Shown: positions 17,740 to 29,666 of the stretch, piece after piece
How positions within the stretch are numbered: the first letter of the stretch is position 1
Layout of the letters: the number at the start of each line of letters is the position of its first letter
Notes under the pieces: model-generated
Told to the model about the DNA's origin: nothing
Database searches by the model: none
What the model saw: the letters and a program-made list of their open reading frames with translations, nothing else
Program-made: the position numbers and the translations under genes
Assembly (NCBI RefSeq): GCF_029866485.1
Contig: NZ_CP092332.1
Location: 1,984,001 to 2,048,000 of the forward strand
Source: Flavobacterium keumense
GTDB lineage: Bacteria > Bacteroidota > Bacteroidia > Flavobacteriales > Flavobacteriaceae
DNA: 64,000 nt
Reading direction: 5' to 3'

Positions 17740-19392
17740 TTAGTTCAGCAAGGATTTGGCGTGATTTAGAGCCGAATCAGAAACGACTGCTCCTGATAAC
17801 ATTTGAGCAATTTCTAGGACTCTTTCTTCTTCATTTAATAATTGCAATTCGGATTGTGTGTCCTCGCCAACGGTAGATTTGAACACTTTGAAATGTGCGT
17901 TTCCTTTAGCCGCAATTTGTGGCAAATGCGTAATGGCAAAAATTTGCATGGTCTGGCTCATCTCTTTCATAATCTCCCCCATTCGGATAGCAATTTCCCC
18001 AGAAACTCCCGTATCAATTTCGTCAAAAATCAAAGTTGGTAATTTGGAATACTGTGCCAAAATCGCTTTGACAGCCAACATAATTCGAGACATCTCTCCT
18101 CCCGACGCTACTTTTTTCAATAAGCCAAAATCGGTTCCTTTATTCGCCGAAAACAAAAACTGAATTTCATCTTTTCCGTTTTGATAATAGTTGTCAGCCG
18201 CTTTAATTTCAATAGTAAAGCGTACGTTAGGCATTCCCAAAGTAGCTAAAATGCTAATTAATTTGTCTGATAAAACCGGAACTGCTTTCGTTCTTTTTTC
18301 ATGAATGACCAAGGCTAACGCATCCAATTGACTCGTTTTATCTTGAATTGATTGAGTTAAAGTAGCAATATCGCTTTCTAAATTACCAAGTTCAAATAAG
18401 GTATTTTCTAAGTTCGTTTGGATAGCCAATAATTCATCAACTGTAGTGACTTGGTGTTTCTTTTGCAAATTGAAAATCAATTGTAGTTTTTGACTAATCA
18501 AATCCAATTGCTCTGGATCATTGATTAGTTTTTCTGAACAATTCGTCAATTCATCCGAAATATCATCTAATTCAATAACCAAACTTGTAATACGTTCTGA
18601 CAACGAAGCATATTCTGGAGCAAAAGAAGCTATTTTTTGTAAGGCAATTTTAATTTCTTTCAAAGTAGACAATGCTCCTATTTGCTCTTCGTTGGCCAAA
18701 GCCAAAGACTTATCCACCGCTTCTTTAATGGTTTCTACATTATTCAGTTTTTCAAAATCAGCTTCGAGCTGTTCTTGTTCACCTGATTTCAGTTGAGCAG
18801 CAACTAATTCGTTCAGTAAAAAAGTATTATATTCTTGTTCCTTAATGGATTCGGCCTGCTTTTTTAAAAGTAAATTCAAATTGGATTTATCTTCTTTGTA
18901 ACTTTTTAAAAGCGTTTGATAGTTCGCAATTTCTTGTTGATCATTGGCAATCGCATCAATAATTTTAAATTGAACCCCTTCGTTTGACAATTCTTGGGTT
19001 TGCTGTTGCGAATGAATATCAATCAAAAACAAACTCAAATCTTGTAATTCTTGTAAATTTACTGGGCTATCATTAATAAAAGCTCTTGATTTCCCCGAAG
19101 GAAGAATTTCTCTTCGAATAATAGTTTCATCTTCGTAATCCAAATCATTTGCTTCAAAAAAGGACTTTAAATTGTATTTCGAAATATCAAAATACGCCTC
19201 AATGACACACTTTTCTTCTTTATTTTTAAGCGATGTTAAATCGGCTCGTCTTCCTAAAACCAATCCCATAGCTCCCAAAATTATCGACTTACCAGCACCC
19301 GTTTCTCCTGTAATAATTGAGAATCCTTTTGAAAAATCGATAGCCAATTTTTCAATTAATGCATAGTTTTTTATCGATAGCGATGTAATCAT
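17740..19392 (-). CDS. recN: DNA repair ATPase RecN
   Basis: 550 residues, SMC-like. Walker A GETGAGKS lies near residue 30. A long central coiled coil (about 150-370) is split by a hinge. The ABC signature is VASGGEMSRIMLAVKA and Walker B is LPTLIFDEIDTGVSGEIA, both near the C-terminal head. It participates in recombinational repair of double-strand breaks. Its neighbours (porD, coaBC, rpoZ, bamD) are on the same strand with small gaps. Confidence 0.95.
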   Translation of the reverse strand: MITSLSIKNYALIEKLAIDFSKGFSIITGETGAGKSIILGAMGLVLGRRADLTSLKNKEEKCVIEAYFDISKYNLKSFFEANDLDYEDETIIRREILPSGKSRAFINDSPVNLQELQDLSLFLIDIHSQQQTQELSNEGVQFKIIDAIANDQQEIANYQTLLKSYKEDKSNLNLLLKKQAESIKEQEYNTFLLNELVAAQLKSGEQEQLEADFEKLNNVETIKEAVDKSLALANEEQIGALSTLKEIKIALQKIASFAPEYASLSERITSLVIELDDISDELTNCSEKLINDPEQLDLISQKLQLIFNLQKKHQVTTVDELLAIQTNLENTLFELGNLESDIATLTQSIQDKTSQLDALALVIHEKRTKAVPVLSDKLISILATLGMPNVRFTIEIKAADNYYQNGKDEIQFLFSANKGTDFGLLKKVASGGEMSRIMLAVKAILAQYSKLPTLIFDEIDTGVSGEIAIRMGEIMKEMSQTMQIFAITHLPQIAAKGNAHFKVFKSTVGEDTQSELQLLNEEERVLEIAQMLSGAVVSDSALNHAKSLLN

Positions 19393-19416
19393 TTTGGTAA
19401 TTTACCTTGGGTTAGT

Positions 19417-20301
19417 TTAGTATTTGATTGTGCTCCATTTACTGGAATTCATCGGCGACACTCTATTTAAACTATCTATTAAATCTGTCACAGAAATACT
19501 AGGCCCTCCAGAAAAAATTGAAACTATTTCGTCTGATTTAGCATCAAAAAACACTCGAGTTAAAAAAGCATTTGGACGTAATGAATGCATTTTATTCAAC
19601 CCCAATAATGCTGATTTTATTTTTTCTTTGGATGCTTTCAAATCTTTGTTCATACCATCCAAAGCTGAATTATAATAAAAAGAAGCTAAACGTACTTCAT
19701 TATATGTTGGCGATAACAAATCGTTAATCAAGAAATATCGGTTTTGATTACCATCTGCCTGAGACCATCCTTTGTAACCACTTTGTTGGGCTAAATTTGC
19801 AATATTTTGAGCCGCTTCTAAATAAACAGTACCTGATTGCTCTACAAATGAATCGGCATCCAATCCAATAATCACGTTACAATAAAAAGCAATAATCGCT
19901 ACCAAATTAGAATCAAAAGTGGTGGGGTTATATTGCAAATTTTCAAATTCTACATATTTGAAATTAAAATCTTTATCATTAAAGTTAAATATTGGACTAG
20001 TATAAGAAGAATCGAATATAGGTCGGGAGGATTGTATTTGAATTGTTCCGGAAAATTGATCCGCATTACCTGTAAGCAAAGTAATGTACATCGAACAATT
20101 GATTCTTTCATTTTGATTCAAATTTTGTCCTGTCCAATCGGTTTTATTAATAAAATCAGTCAACGAACTCTGTAATGTTTTAAAAACTTGTTGATTGGGA
20201 TTTGCCATCCTTTGAGCATTCACTGTTACAGTGCAATTCAATTGTTGTGAATGAACAATTGAACCCACAAAAAACAAGAATAAAACAATTAATTTATGCA
20301 T
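19417..20301 (-). CDS. porD: PorD/DUF4835 family protein, type IX secretion-associated
   Basis: 294 residues with an N-terminal signal peptide (about 1-18, ending VHSQ). The body shows the DUF4835 pattern, including LNCTVTVNAQRM at the mature N-terminus, central SGTIQIQSSRPI and FKYVEFENLQYNP, and a C-terminal NAFLTRVFFDAKSDEI. In Porphyromonas gingivalis PorD is required for the type IX secretion system; its biochemical role is undefined. The start overlaps the end of coaBC by 8 bp, indicating translational coupling. Confidence 0.88.
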   Translation of the reverse strand: MHKLIVLFLFFVGSIVHSQQLNCTVTVNAQRMANPNQQVFKTLQSSLTDFINKTDWTGQNLNQNERINCSMYITLLTGNADQFSGTIQIQSSRPIFDSSYTSPIFNFNDKDFNFKYVEFENLQYNPTTFDSNLVAIIAFYCNVIIGLDADSFVEQSGTVYLEAAQNIANLAQQSGYKGWSQADGNQNRYFLINDLLSPTYNEVRLASFYYNSALDGMNKDLKASKEKIKSALLGLNKMHSLRPNAFLTRVFFDAKSDEIVSIFSGGPSISVTDLIDSLNRVSPMNSSKWSTIKY

Positions 20302-21535
20302 TGAAATAAGTTATTACTTTATTAATAATGTCATTTGCAACAGCTTCTTTAGATTTCAATTCCATTGACTCAATAGTAAAATTTTTATCAATAAAAGTGA
20401 CTTTATTAGTATCTTTTTGGAAACCAGCACCTTCATCTTGAAGTGAATTTAAAACAATCAAATCTAAGTTTTTTTTCTGAATTTTCAACTTTGCATTCTC
20501 AATTTCATTTTCGGTTTCCAATGCAAAACCAATTAAAAATTGTGTTGTTTTAACAGCACCTAATGAAGCCAATATATCTTTAGTCTTTTCTAATTCAATC
20601 GAGAATTCAGTATCTGATTTTTTAATCTTTTGCGAAGCAATTGTTTTAGGTTTATAATCGGCAACAGCTGCAGCTGCAATAGCTACATCTACTTGCGAAT
20701 AATAGGTATGACAGGCCTCATACATTTCTTGAGCAGCAACAACAGAAACCAATTGTATACCAGAGTGATTTACTTTGCAATGGGAAGGTCCCGAAACTAA
20801 AACTACCGAAGCACCTAATTGTGCTGCGCGCAAAGCAATATCGTAACCCATTTTTCCAGAAGAATGATTGCCTATAAAACGGACAGGATCAATTGCTTCA
20901 TACGTTGGTCCCGCAGTAATTAATATCCTTTTCCCTCTAAGTGGTAATTTATTAACTATATCCGCTTCGATAAAAGCAACGATGTTTTCGGGTTCTGCCA
21001 TTCGCCCTTCTCCAGATAAACCACTTGCTAATTCACCGCTTTCTGCAGGAATTATGATATTGCCAAATTCATATAAGGTTTTAAAATTAGCTATTGTACT
21101 TGGATGTTTGTACATATCCAAATCCATGGCTGGAGCAAAATACACAGGACATTTTGACGACAAATAAGTAGCTAAAAGTAAATTATCACAGGTTCCCGAA
21201 GCCATTTTGGATAACGTATTTGCCGTAGCCGGAGCAATAACCATCAAATCAGCCCAAAGTGCCAACTCAACATGATTATTCCAAACACCTTCTTCAATGA
21301 GTTGAGGAATTTCAGAAACAATGGAATCCTTTGTATCGTAAAAAGTAGAATAAACAGGATTCTTGGATAATGTTGCAAGAGTAAGTGGGGTAACAAAATC
21401 CTTAGAAGCAGGTGTCATGACCACTTGAACATGCGCACCTGCTTTTATAAATAATCGTACCAATGAGGCTGTTTTATAGGCAGCAATTCCACCAGAAACT
21501 CCTAGTAAAATTTTCTTACCGTTTAAAACTGACAT
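20294..21535 (-). CDS. coaBC: Bifunctional phosphopantothenoylcysteine decarboxylase/synthase
   Basis: 413 residues. The N-terminal CoaC flavodoxin-like domain (1-185) has GVSGGIAAYKTASLVR, the active-site His in NHVELALWADLMVIAPATANTLSKMA, the PAMD motif and a Cys/Gly-rich lid (SGLSGEGRMAEP). The C-terminal CoaB domain (about 190-410) has RILITAGPTYEAIDPVRFIGNHSSGKMG and the KKSD region. It converts 4'-phosphopantothenate plus cysteine to phosphopantetheine, upstream of coaE in CoA synthesis. Confidence 0.96.
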   Translation of the reverse strand: MSVLNGKKILLGVSGGIAAYKTASLVRLFIKAGAHVQVVMTPASKDFVTPLTLATLSKNPVYSTFYDTKDSIVSEIPQLIEEGVWNNHVELALWADLMVIAPATANTLSKMASGTCDNLLLATYLSSKCPVYFAPAMDLDMYKHPSTIANFKTLYEFGNIIIPAESGELASGLSGEGRMAEPENIVAFIEADIVNKLPLRGKRILITAGPTYEAIDPVRFIGNHSSGKMGYDIALRAAQLGASVVLVSGPSHCKVNHSGIQLVSVVAAQEMYEACHTYYSQVDVAIAAAAVADYKPKTIASQKIKKSDTEFSIELEKTKDILASLGAVKTTQFLIGFALETENEIENAKLKIQKKNLDLIVLNSLQDEGAGFQKDTNKVTFIDKNFTIESMELKSKEAVANDIINKVITYFNA

Positions 21536-21545
21536 GGTAATTATA

Positions 21546-21863
21546 TTATTTGTTGGAGTCTCTGTGGTAGATTTTTCCGTCTAACCATTCTTGAACTGCT
21601 AAAGCGTGTGGCTTAGGCAATTTCTCATAAAATTTTGAAACTTCAATTTGTTCTTTATTTTCAAAAACTTCTTCTAAACTGTCGTTGTAAGTAGCAAACT
21701 CTTCTAATTTTTCAGTCAATTCTTTTTTGATTTCAGAATTAATTTGATTTGCTCTTTTGGCCATAATGGTTATTGCCTCATACACATTTCCTGTTGGCTC
21801 TTCAATAAGTGACTTATTGTAAGTAATTGTGTTTACTGGAGCATTCGTCTTTTTTAAATCCAT
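21546..21863 (-). CDS. rpoZ: RNA polymerase omega subunit (RpoZ-like)
   Basis: 105 residues. The central NVYEAITIMAKRANQINSEIKKELTEKLEEFAT segment fits the omega fold (family motif with ANQI). It sits between coaBC (10 bp) and bamD (4 bp), the standard position of the divergent Bacteroidota omega gene. Sequence conservation with proteobacterial omega is low, so context carries much of the weight. Confidence 0.85.
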   Translation of the reverse strand: MDLKKTNAPVNTITYNKSLIEEPTGNVYEAITIMAKRANQINSEIKKELTEKLEEFATYNDSLEEVFENKEQIEVSKFYEKLPKPHALAVQEWLDGKIYHRDSNK

Positions 21864-21867
21864 GACT

Positions 21868-22665
21868 TTATTTATTTAATAAATTTTGTAAATCTTTTTC
21901 AATGCGTACTAACATTTCATCCGCTTTTTGTCTGTATTTAGTATCGCTTTTAAATTTAATTAAATTAGCATAGGCTACCTTTGCTACATTCAATCGCTCT
22001 TCCATTTTAGAAGGAATACTGTTAATTCCTAACTGGTAGGCAGAATCTAATTTATAATACAATGCATCTTCCTTAAAAGGCGTTCCAGGATAATCAGCAA
22101 TAAAATTATCAAGTGCTACTAATGCTGCTTTGTAATCTGAGATAGTATTATACCCTTTTGCGTTTTCAAAAACTTTTTGCTCTAATTTTTCATTTAGCTT
22201 TTTCATTATACCATTAGCTTCAGCTAAATATTCTGAATTTGGATAGGTATCAATAAAAGCTTGTAATTTTTCAATCGCTTTGGTGGTATCTGTTTGATCC
22301 AAACTATATGATGGAGACAACATCGAATAGCTCTTTGCTCCTAAAAAAGAAGCTTCTTGTATTTTTTCGCTTTTAGGGTAACTTGAAGCAAAATTTTCAA
22401 ATTGGTATCCTGCTAAATAATATTGTTTTGTGTTGTAATACGATTGGGAAAACATATAAAACAATTTTTCTGCCTGTGGTTTACCTCTGTAAGAAGAGGC
22501 TATTTGTTCAAATAAACGGATGGCTTTGTTGTATTTTTTTTCCTCATACATTTTTGTAGCCATAGTATATTTTACAGCCACATCTTCGGACTTTAATGCT
22601 TTTTGATACTCATTACAAGAAACCAAAAAAACAACAATAAGTAACAGAGATACTATTTTTTTCAT
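21868..22665 (-). CDS. bamD: Outer membrane assembly lipoprotein BamD
   Basis: 265 residues. Signal peptide with lipobox FLVSC (Cys17), then five TPR-like helix pairs (about 25-260) of the YfiO type, including KYNKAIRLFEQIASSYRGKPQAEKLFY and QLFYMFSQSYYNTKQYYLAGYQFENF-type repeats. It belongs to the BAM complex that folds outer-membrane beta-barrel proteins. Start of the bamD-rpoZ-coaBC-porD-recN string. Confidence 0.93.
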   Translation of the reverse strand: MKKIVSLLLIVVFLVSCNEYQKALKSEDVAVKYTMATKMYEEKKYNKAIRLFEQIASSYRGKPQAEKLFYMFSQSYYNTKQYYLAGYQFENFASSYPKSEKIQEASFLGAKSYSMLSPSYSLDQTDTTKAIEKLQAFIDTYPNSEYLAEANGIMKKLNEKLEQKVFENAKGYNTISDYKAALVALDNFIADYPGTPFKEDALYYKLDSAYQLGINSIPSKMEERLNVAKVAYANLIKFKSDTKYRQKADEMLVRIEKDLQNLLNK

Positions 22666-22798
22666 TTTTCTACTTTATTCTTATTTGCTCGAATTTTTGA
22701 TTCGATGCAAAACATACCGAAGTTAAGGTGGCAAATTTAGCTATTAATTTGCCGACTACAAAATATTTTTTTGGTAAAAAAATGTGAAAAGATTGAGC

Positions 22799-23680
22799 TT
22801 ATCTATTGCTTTTTTGAACAAATAAATCAATTCTGTTAGCTAAAGAATCATCTACTGTAACCAATGGCAATCGCACTGTATTTCTTGCTATTCCTAAGGA
22901 CTGAAACACTTGTTTGATTCCTGCCGGATTTCCTTGTTCAAAAATCATATCAATACAATCAGACAGTTCATATTGAATTTGGAACGCCTGATCTACTTTA
23001 CGATTTAACCCCAAACGAATCATTTCTGAAAAAGCAGCTGGAAAACCTTGCCCAATAACTGAAATAACCCCAGAACCACCTGCTAAAATTAAAGATAAAG
23101 CTGTCATGTCGTCTCCTGAAATCACTAAAAAATCTTTTGGTTTTGTTTTCAATAACTGAAATCCTTGTACTAAATCTCCTGAAGCTTCTTTAATAGCTAC
23201 AACATTTTTAAAATCGTTAGCTAGACGTACTACTGTTGCTGGTAACATATTACTTGAAGTTCTACCCGGAACATTATATAAAATAACTGGCAATGGAGAT
23301 GCTTCAGCAACCGCTTTAAAATGCTGATAAATTCCTTCTTGAGTTGGTTTGTTATAATATGGAGATACTGAAAGAATTGCGCTAAATGCAGATAAATCTC
23401 TAGTTTGTAGTTCTGCAACCACTTCCATGGTATTATTACCCCCTACCCCTAAAACTAAAGGCAATCTTCCTTTATTAGCTTCGATGACAGTTGCAATAAC
23501 TACTTCTTTTTCAGCTGCTGACAATGTAGCATTTTCAGCCGTTGTTCCCAAAACTACAAGATATTCTACTCCTCCATCAACGGAAAAATTAACAATGCGA
23601 CTTAAAGCCTCTATATCTATTGAAAAATCTTCTTTAAAAGGCGTTACAAGTGCAACACCAGTTCCTATTAATGATTGCAT
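22799..23680 (-). CDS. dapA: 4-hydroxy-tetrahydrodipicolinate synthase
   Basis: 293 residues from the preferred start ([15 protein letters not shown]). A start four codons upstream would overlap the next gene. The TIM-barrel aldolase shows GTTAEN, the Tyr pair (SVSPYYNKP and LYNVPGRT), Schiff-base Lys in VAIKEASGD and the [11 protein letters not shown] segment. It condenses pyruvate with aspartate semialdehyde in lysine/diaminopimelate synthesis. Confidence 0.96.
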   Translation of the reverse strand: MQSLIGTGVALVTPFKEDFSIDIEALSRIVNFSVDGGVEYLVVLGTTAENATLSAAEKEVVIATVIEANKGRLPLVLGVGGNNTMEVVAELQTRDLSAFSAILSVSPYYNKPTQEGIYQHFKAVAEASPLPVILYNVPGRTSSNMLPATVVRLANDFKNVVAIKEASGDLVQGFQLLKTKPKDFLVISGDDMTALSLILAGGSGVISVIGQGFPAAFSEMIRLGLNRKVDQAFQIQYELSDCIDMIFEQGNPAGIKQVFQSLGIARNTVRLPLVTVDDSLANRIDLFVQKSNR

Positions 23681-23681
23681 A

Positions 23682-24206
23682 TTACAATTCAATTTTGTTT
23701 AATATTTTTAAATATTTACATAACTCATGAACGAAAATCGTATAATTTTCGATTCCTGTAGTAATCGTCAAATGGTGTAATCTTTTATCTATTGACGAAA
23801 ACCCCACTTTAAATTTAGCCTTCGAATTATTTGTTATGAGTAGTAAAATTGCTTTTTCTGTTTCATAATAACTAACCAACAAATCAAATTCTGTTTGAAT
23901 AAATTGACTAACAACTGTGTCTGCAATCTCTCCATTCCAACTCAAAACAGCCGTATTAAAAGTGTACCTAGATTGAGTTTCTTTTTTATTTATTACCTCT
24001 TTATAAACAATAACCGTGATGTTGCTCTCAAGAAAACCACTTGAAATTAATTCTTGAATTAAGCTCTCTTTTTTAAAAAAATTAGTTTCGTCTAGTAATA
24101 AACCAACTGTTTTTATAGTGTTTGTAGTGGCTAAGCTACTTACTTCCTGCCATTTATTTTTTAATGTATATTTTAAAAAAAAATTCTTTATATAATTTAA
24201 AAACAT
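23682..24206 (-). CDS. DUF6913 family protein
   Basis: 174 residues, no signal peptide or catalytic motif. The segment [26 protein letters not shown] followed by ITVIVYKE, and the C-terminal [18 protein letters not shown], match a small conserved family seen beside dapA in Flavobacteriia. Function unknown. It lies immediately before dapA on the same strand and is probably cotranscribed. Confidence 0.65.
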   Translation of the reverse strand: MFLNYIKNFFLKYTLKNKWQEVSSLATTNTIKTVGLLLDETNFFKKESLIQELISSGFLESNITVIVYKEVINKKETQSRYTFNTAVLSWNGEIADTVVSQFIQTEFDLLVSYYETEKAILLLITNNSKAKFKVGFSSIDKRLHHLTITTGIENYTIFVHELCKYLKILNKIEL

Positions 24207-24253
24207 AGTACATTTACCTGATTACAAAACTAATTAATAAAGTGGCATTTGAA

Positions 24254-25033
24254 ATGGTAAAACTAAAAAAGTATAATCAATTTTTCAAACTTTTTGTTAT
24301 ATTTATAACATTTGTACTAACTGTTTCTTGTGGAAAACCTAATTATCAATTAACTAGAATTGAAGGGAAACGCATTCCAATTAAAGAAACAATACAAAAA
24401 ACTCCTGAAATTGAACAATTTGTAAATCCGTATCGCGAACATATCGATGCCGATTTAAGTGCTGTTTTGGCCTACAGCCCTGAAACTTTAGATAAAAGTG
24501 GCAGCAAATGGCAATCTTCATTAGGTAATTTATTAGCTGATGTAGCATTCAAAGCAGGTGATAAAGTTTTTCAATTAAGAGAAAAAAAATCGGTCAATAT
24601 CTGTTTGTTAAATAGTGGCGGAATTCGTTCTATACTTCCTAAAGGAAATGTAACTGCTCGTACCGCATTTGAAATCATGCCGTTTGAAAACAGCTTGGTG
24701 GTAATTGCTTTGAAAGGCGAACAGGTACAAGAATTAGTAGATTATTTCATAGCCACTAAAAAAGCCCATCCAATTGCCGGAATCACTTTTACCATTCAAA
24801 AAAATAATATTCCTAAAAATATTCTAGTTCAAGGAAAACCTATCGATTTGAATACTATTTATTATGTGGCTACCAATGATTATTTGGCAAACGGTGGAGA
24901 CAATATGAATTTTTTCAAAAAAGGTATTGAAAAATTTGATTTAGAATACAAACTACGCAATATTCTAATTGATTATTTTAAAGAAGTAGATACTATTCCC
25001 GTAATCAATGACATCCGAATTACTGAAGAATAA
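24254..25033 (+). CDS. 5'-nucleotidase C-terminal domain lipoprotein
   Basis: 259 residues from ATG (a GTG four codons upstream is possible). The lipobox TVSC near residue 26 predicts a lipid anchor. The rest is the substrate-binding C-terminal half of a UshA-like 5'-nucleotidase: LGNLLADVAF, LNSGGIRSILPKGNVT, FEIMPFENSLVVI, and YYVATNDYLANGGDNMNFF. It has no metallophosphoesterase half; that is the next gene, 18 bp downstream. The two products presumably cooperate to hydrolyse nucleotides in the periplasm. Confidence 0.9.
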   Translation: MVKLKKYNQFFKLFVIFITFVLTVSCGKPNYQLTRIEGKRIPIKETIQKTPEIEQFVNPYREHIDADLSAVLAYSPETLDKSGSKWQSSLGNLLADVAFKAGDKVFQLREKKSVNICLLNSGGIRSILPKGNVTARTAFEIMPFENSLVVIALKGEQVQELVDYFIATKKAHPIAGITFTIQKNNIPKNILVQGKPIDLNTIYYVATNDYLANGGDNMNFFKKGIEKFDLEYKLRNILIDYFKEVDTIPVINDIRITEE

Positions 25034-25051
25034 ATTCCAAAAAACAGAAAA

Positions 25052-25966
25052 ATGAAAAGAAGAGATTTTATAGAAAAAACCGCAGCAGGTTCTGCTTTTG
25101 TAGGATTAGGATTATCATTGAGCAGTTTCAAATCGGACGATATTAAGAAAATTACCATTTTACATACTAACGATGTGCATAGTCATATCGACCCATTTCC
25201 TGCCGATGATCCTCGCAATGCCAATATGGGCGGTGTGAGTCGAAGAGCAGCATTAATAGAGAGTATTCGCCAGGAAAATCCCAATGTATTGCTTTTGGAC
25301 GCAGGTGATATTTTCCAAGGAACACCTTATTTTAACTATTATGGTGGCGAATTGGAATTCAAATTAATGAGCATGATGCAATACGATGTTTCTGCTATTG
25401 GAAATCACGACTTTGACAATGGTATAGAGGGTTTACACGCACAAATGCCTCATGCTACTTTTGAATTTGTCTCAGCCAATTATGATTTTAAAAATACTGT
25501 AATGGACGGGTTGGTAAAACCGTACAAAATTTTCATCAAAGACGGAATTAAAATTGGGGTGTTTGGATTGGGAATTGAGTTTGACGGACTTGTAGATAAA
25601 AAATTATACAAAGAAACGGTGTACTACGACCCTGTAGAAGTTAGTCAAGATATGGTGCGCATTTTGAAAAAGGAACAAAAATGCGATTTAGTAATTTGTC
25701 TGTCTCACCTTGGTTACAAATACACAAAAGAAGATGCCGACAAGATTAGTGATTTAAAACTGGCTGCTCTAACCGAAGATATTGATTTAATTATTGGAGG
25801 ACACACCCATACTTTCTTGGATAAACCAACTGTAGTTAAAAACAAAGCTGGAAAAGAAGTGCTAGTCAACCAGGTAGGGTGCTACGGTATTAACTTAGGA
25901 CGCATTGATTTTTACTTTGACAGCAATAAACAAAATATTGCGAAAGGCAAATCGATTGTTGTCTAA
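25052..25966 (+). CDS. Periplasmic metallophosphatase (5'-nucleotidase N-terminal half)
   Basis: 304 residues. The N-terminus KRRDFIEKTAAGSAFVGLGLS is a twin-arginine-type signal, implying export after folding with metals. Metallophosphoesterase metal ligands are complete: HTNDVHSHID, LLDAGDIFQGTP, AIGNHDFDNG, CLSHLG and IIGGHTHTF. This is the catalytic half of a UshA-like enzyme, separated from and placed after its substrate-specificity half (24254-25033). Confidence 0.92.
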   Translation: MKRRDFIEKTAAGSAFVGLGLSLSSFKSDDIKKITILHTNDVHSHIDPFPADDPRNANMGGVSRRAALIESIRQENPNVLLLDAGDIFQGTPYFNYYGGELEFKLMSMMQYDVSAIGNHDFDNGIEGLHAQMPHATFEFVSANYDFKNTVMDGLVKPYKIFIKDGIKIGVFGLGIEFDGLVDKKLYKETVYYDPVEVSQDMVRILKKEQKCDLVICLSHLGYKYTKEDADKISDLKLAALTEDIDLIIGGHTHTFLDKPTVVKNKAGKEVLVNQVGCYGINLGRIDFYFDSNKQNIAKGKSIVV

Positions 25967-25981
25967 TTTATATACTGCTTT

Positions 25982-28233
<2,252 letters not shown>

Positions 28234-28255
28234 ATTAATAGAAAAACCAATACAA

Positions 28256-28729
28256 TTATGATTCAATAATCGAATTTATTTGTTGGTACAGTTGTCCGTC
28301 GCTCAAGAAAGCACCTTGTTGAATTAGTCCAAATATAGAGGCATTTCGCTCTTCGGTAAATACTTTTTTACCTATTTTCATTTCAATAGTTTCTGTAAAC
28401 ATATTATCACTCAACCATTGTAAACCTTCTTTGGTTAAAAAATCTACGTCTGGAACCAATGATTTTAAAACAATTGAATTTACATAGGTATCAAAACATT
28501 GAAAAAGAAAAATATGATTCTTAGAAAAATGTTCCAAATATTCCGCTTTGGTCAAAACCCCTTCCCAAATCAAATCAGAAAAAACGTCTAATTCTTGTTC
28601 CGCGACTTCGGGTTTATTTTCTTTGATTATATCCCATTCGGCTTTATCAATGGATTGGCTTGCCAAAAAATTAATAAACTCGGGATGTAATTCTTCAAAT
28701 TGTTCTTTGGTTAATCTTGAGTATTTCAT
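28256..28729 (-). CDS. DUF6495 family protein
   Basis: 157 residues, no signal peptide or membrane helix. It begins MKYSRLTKEQFEELHPEFINFLA, is largely helical and acidic, and carries a VFSDLIWEGVLTKAEYLEHFS segment conserved in flavobacterial homologues next to ligA. Function unknown. Its transcript should end at the hairpin before ligA. Confidence 0.65.
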   Translation of the reverse strand: MKYSRLTKEQFEELHPEFINFLASQSIDKAEWDIIKENKPEVAEQELDVFSDLIWEGVLTKAEYLEHFSKNHIFLFQCFDTYVNSIVLKSLVPDVDFLTKEGLQWLSDNMFTETIEMKIGKKVFTEERNASIFGLIQQGAFLSDGQLYQQINSIIES

Positions 28730-28818
28730 ATCGTTGAGGGAACATTCTAAACTAGTTCCAAATAGTTAAAAATAATAAAATGAGATTGCTTCGTTCCTTA
28801 CAATGACATTAAACAAAA

Positions 28819-28842
28819 AAATCCCGATTTACATCGGGATTT
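28819..28842. terminator. Terminator after rplI
   Basis: AAATCCCGAT and its complement enclose a 4-base loop. On the minus strand the stem is followed by a T-run. It closes the rpsF-rpsR-rplI operon. Confidence 0.85.
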
Positions 28843-28861
28843 AAAGGTATAGTTTTAGAAA

Positions 28862-29305
28862 TTAAGCTTTTTCAGCAACAATTTCGTAAGCTAATTCTAC
28901 GATAACATCTCTGTGTAAACGAACAGTAGCATTGTATTTACCGATACGTTTTACGATTCCACTAGTGATAAATTTTCTATCAATCTCGTGACCCGCAGAA
29001 GCTAAAGCGGCTGCAATATCAATATTAGTAATAGAACCAAATAATTTTTCACCACCTGCTTTTGCAGTGATTTTAATTTCAAGAGCTTTCAATGATTCAG
29101 CTAGAGCTTTAGCATCATTAACCATTTTAGCTTCTTTGTGCGCTCTTTGTTTCAAGTTTTCAGCTAATACTTTCTTTGCAGAAGGAGTTGCTAATTGTGC
29201 GAAACCTTGTGGGATTAAATAATTACGACCGTAACCGTTTTTTACAGTAACTACGTCATCTTTAAAGCCTAAATTTTGAACGTCTTGTTTAAGAATCAAT
29301 TCCAT
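28862..29305 (-). CDS. rplI: Ribosomal protein L9
   Basis: 147 residues from the ATG that gives MELILKQDVQNLGFKDDVV. An upstream in-frame ATG would add 16 non-family residues and is rejected. The N-terminal RNA-binding domain includes VKNGYGRNYLIPQGFAQLAT, then the long connecting helix and the C-terminal domain. Last gene of the rpsF-rpsR-rplI operon. Confidence 0.97.
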   Translation of the reverse strand: MELILKQDVQNLGFKDDVVTVKNGYGRNYLIPQGFAQLATPSAKKVLAENLKQRAHKEAKMVNDAKALAESLKALEIKITAKAGGEKLFGSITNIDIAAALASAGHEIDRKFITSGIVKRIGKYNATVRLHRDVIVELAYEIVAEKA

Positions 29306-29364
29306 GTTGTTGTCCTTGTTATAGAAGTTAGGTTCTCCGAGAGAAACCAACAACTGAGTTTAAA

Positions 29365-29661
29365 TTATTTTAATAAATCGGCCACGTATGGCATTAAAGC
29401 TAAGTGACGTGCTCTTTTTACAGCAACAGACACTTTTCTTTGAAATTTCAATGAAGTTCCTGTTAAACGACGAGGAAGAATTTTTCCTTGCTCATTCACA
29501 AATTTTAGTAAGAAATCAGGATCTTTATAATCAACATATTTGATACCTGATTTTTTGAAACGACAATACTTTTTAGTTTTGTTAGTTTCTATGTTCAAAG
29601 GCGTAAGATATCTGATATCTCCGTCTTTTTTTCCTGAAGCAGATTGTTGTAATGTAGCCAT
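29365..29661 (-). CDS. rpsR: Ribosomal protein S18
   Basis: 98 residues. The core [38 protein letters not shown] and [35 protein letters not shown] is standard S18. The N-terminal extension is typical of Bacteroidota. It sits 5 bp after rpsF; S6 and S18 dimerise on the small subunit. Confidence 0.97.
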   Translation of the reverse strand: MATLQQSASGKKDGDIRYLTPLNIETNKTKKYCRFKKSGIKYVDYKDPDFLLKFVNEQGKILPRRLTGTSLKFQRKVSVAVKRARHLALMPYVADLLK

Positions 29662-29666
29662 GATAA

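Noticed and set aside
29306-29353. Longer L9 start
   Set aside because: L9 proteins begin MELIL or similar; the upstream 16 residues have no family match.
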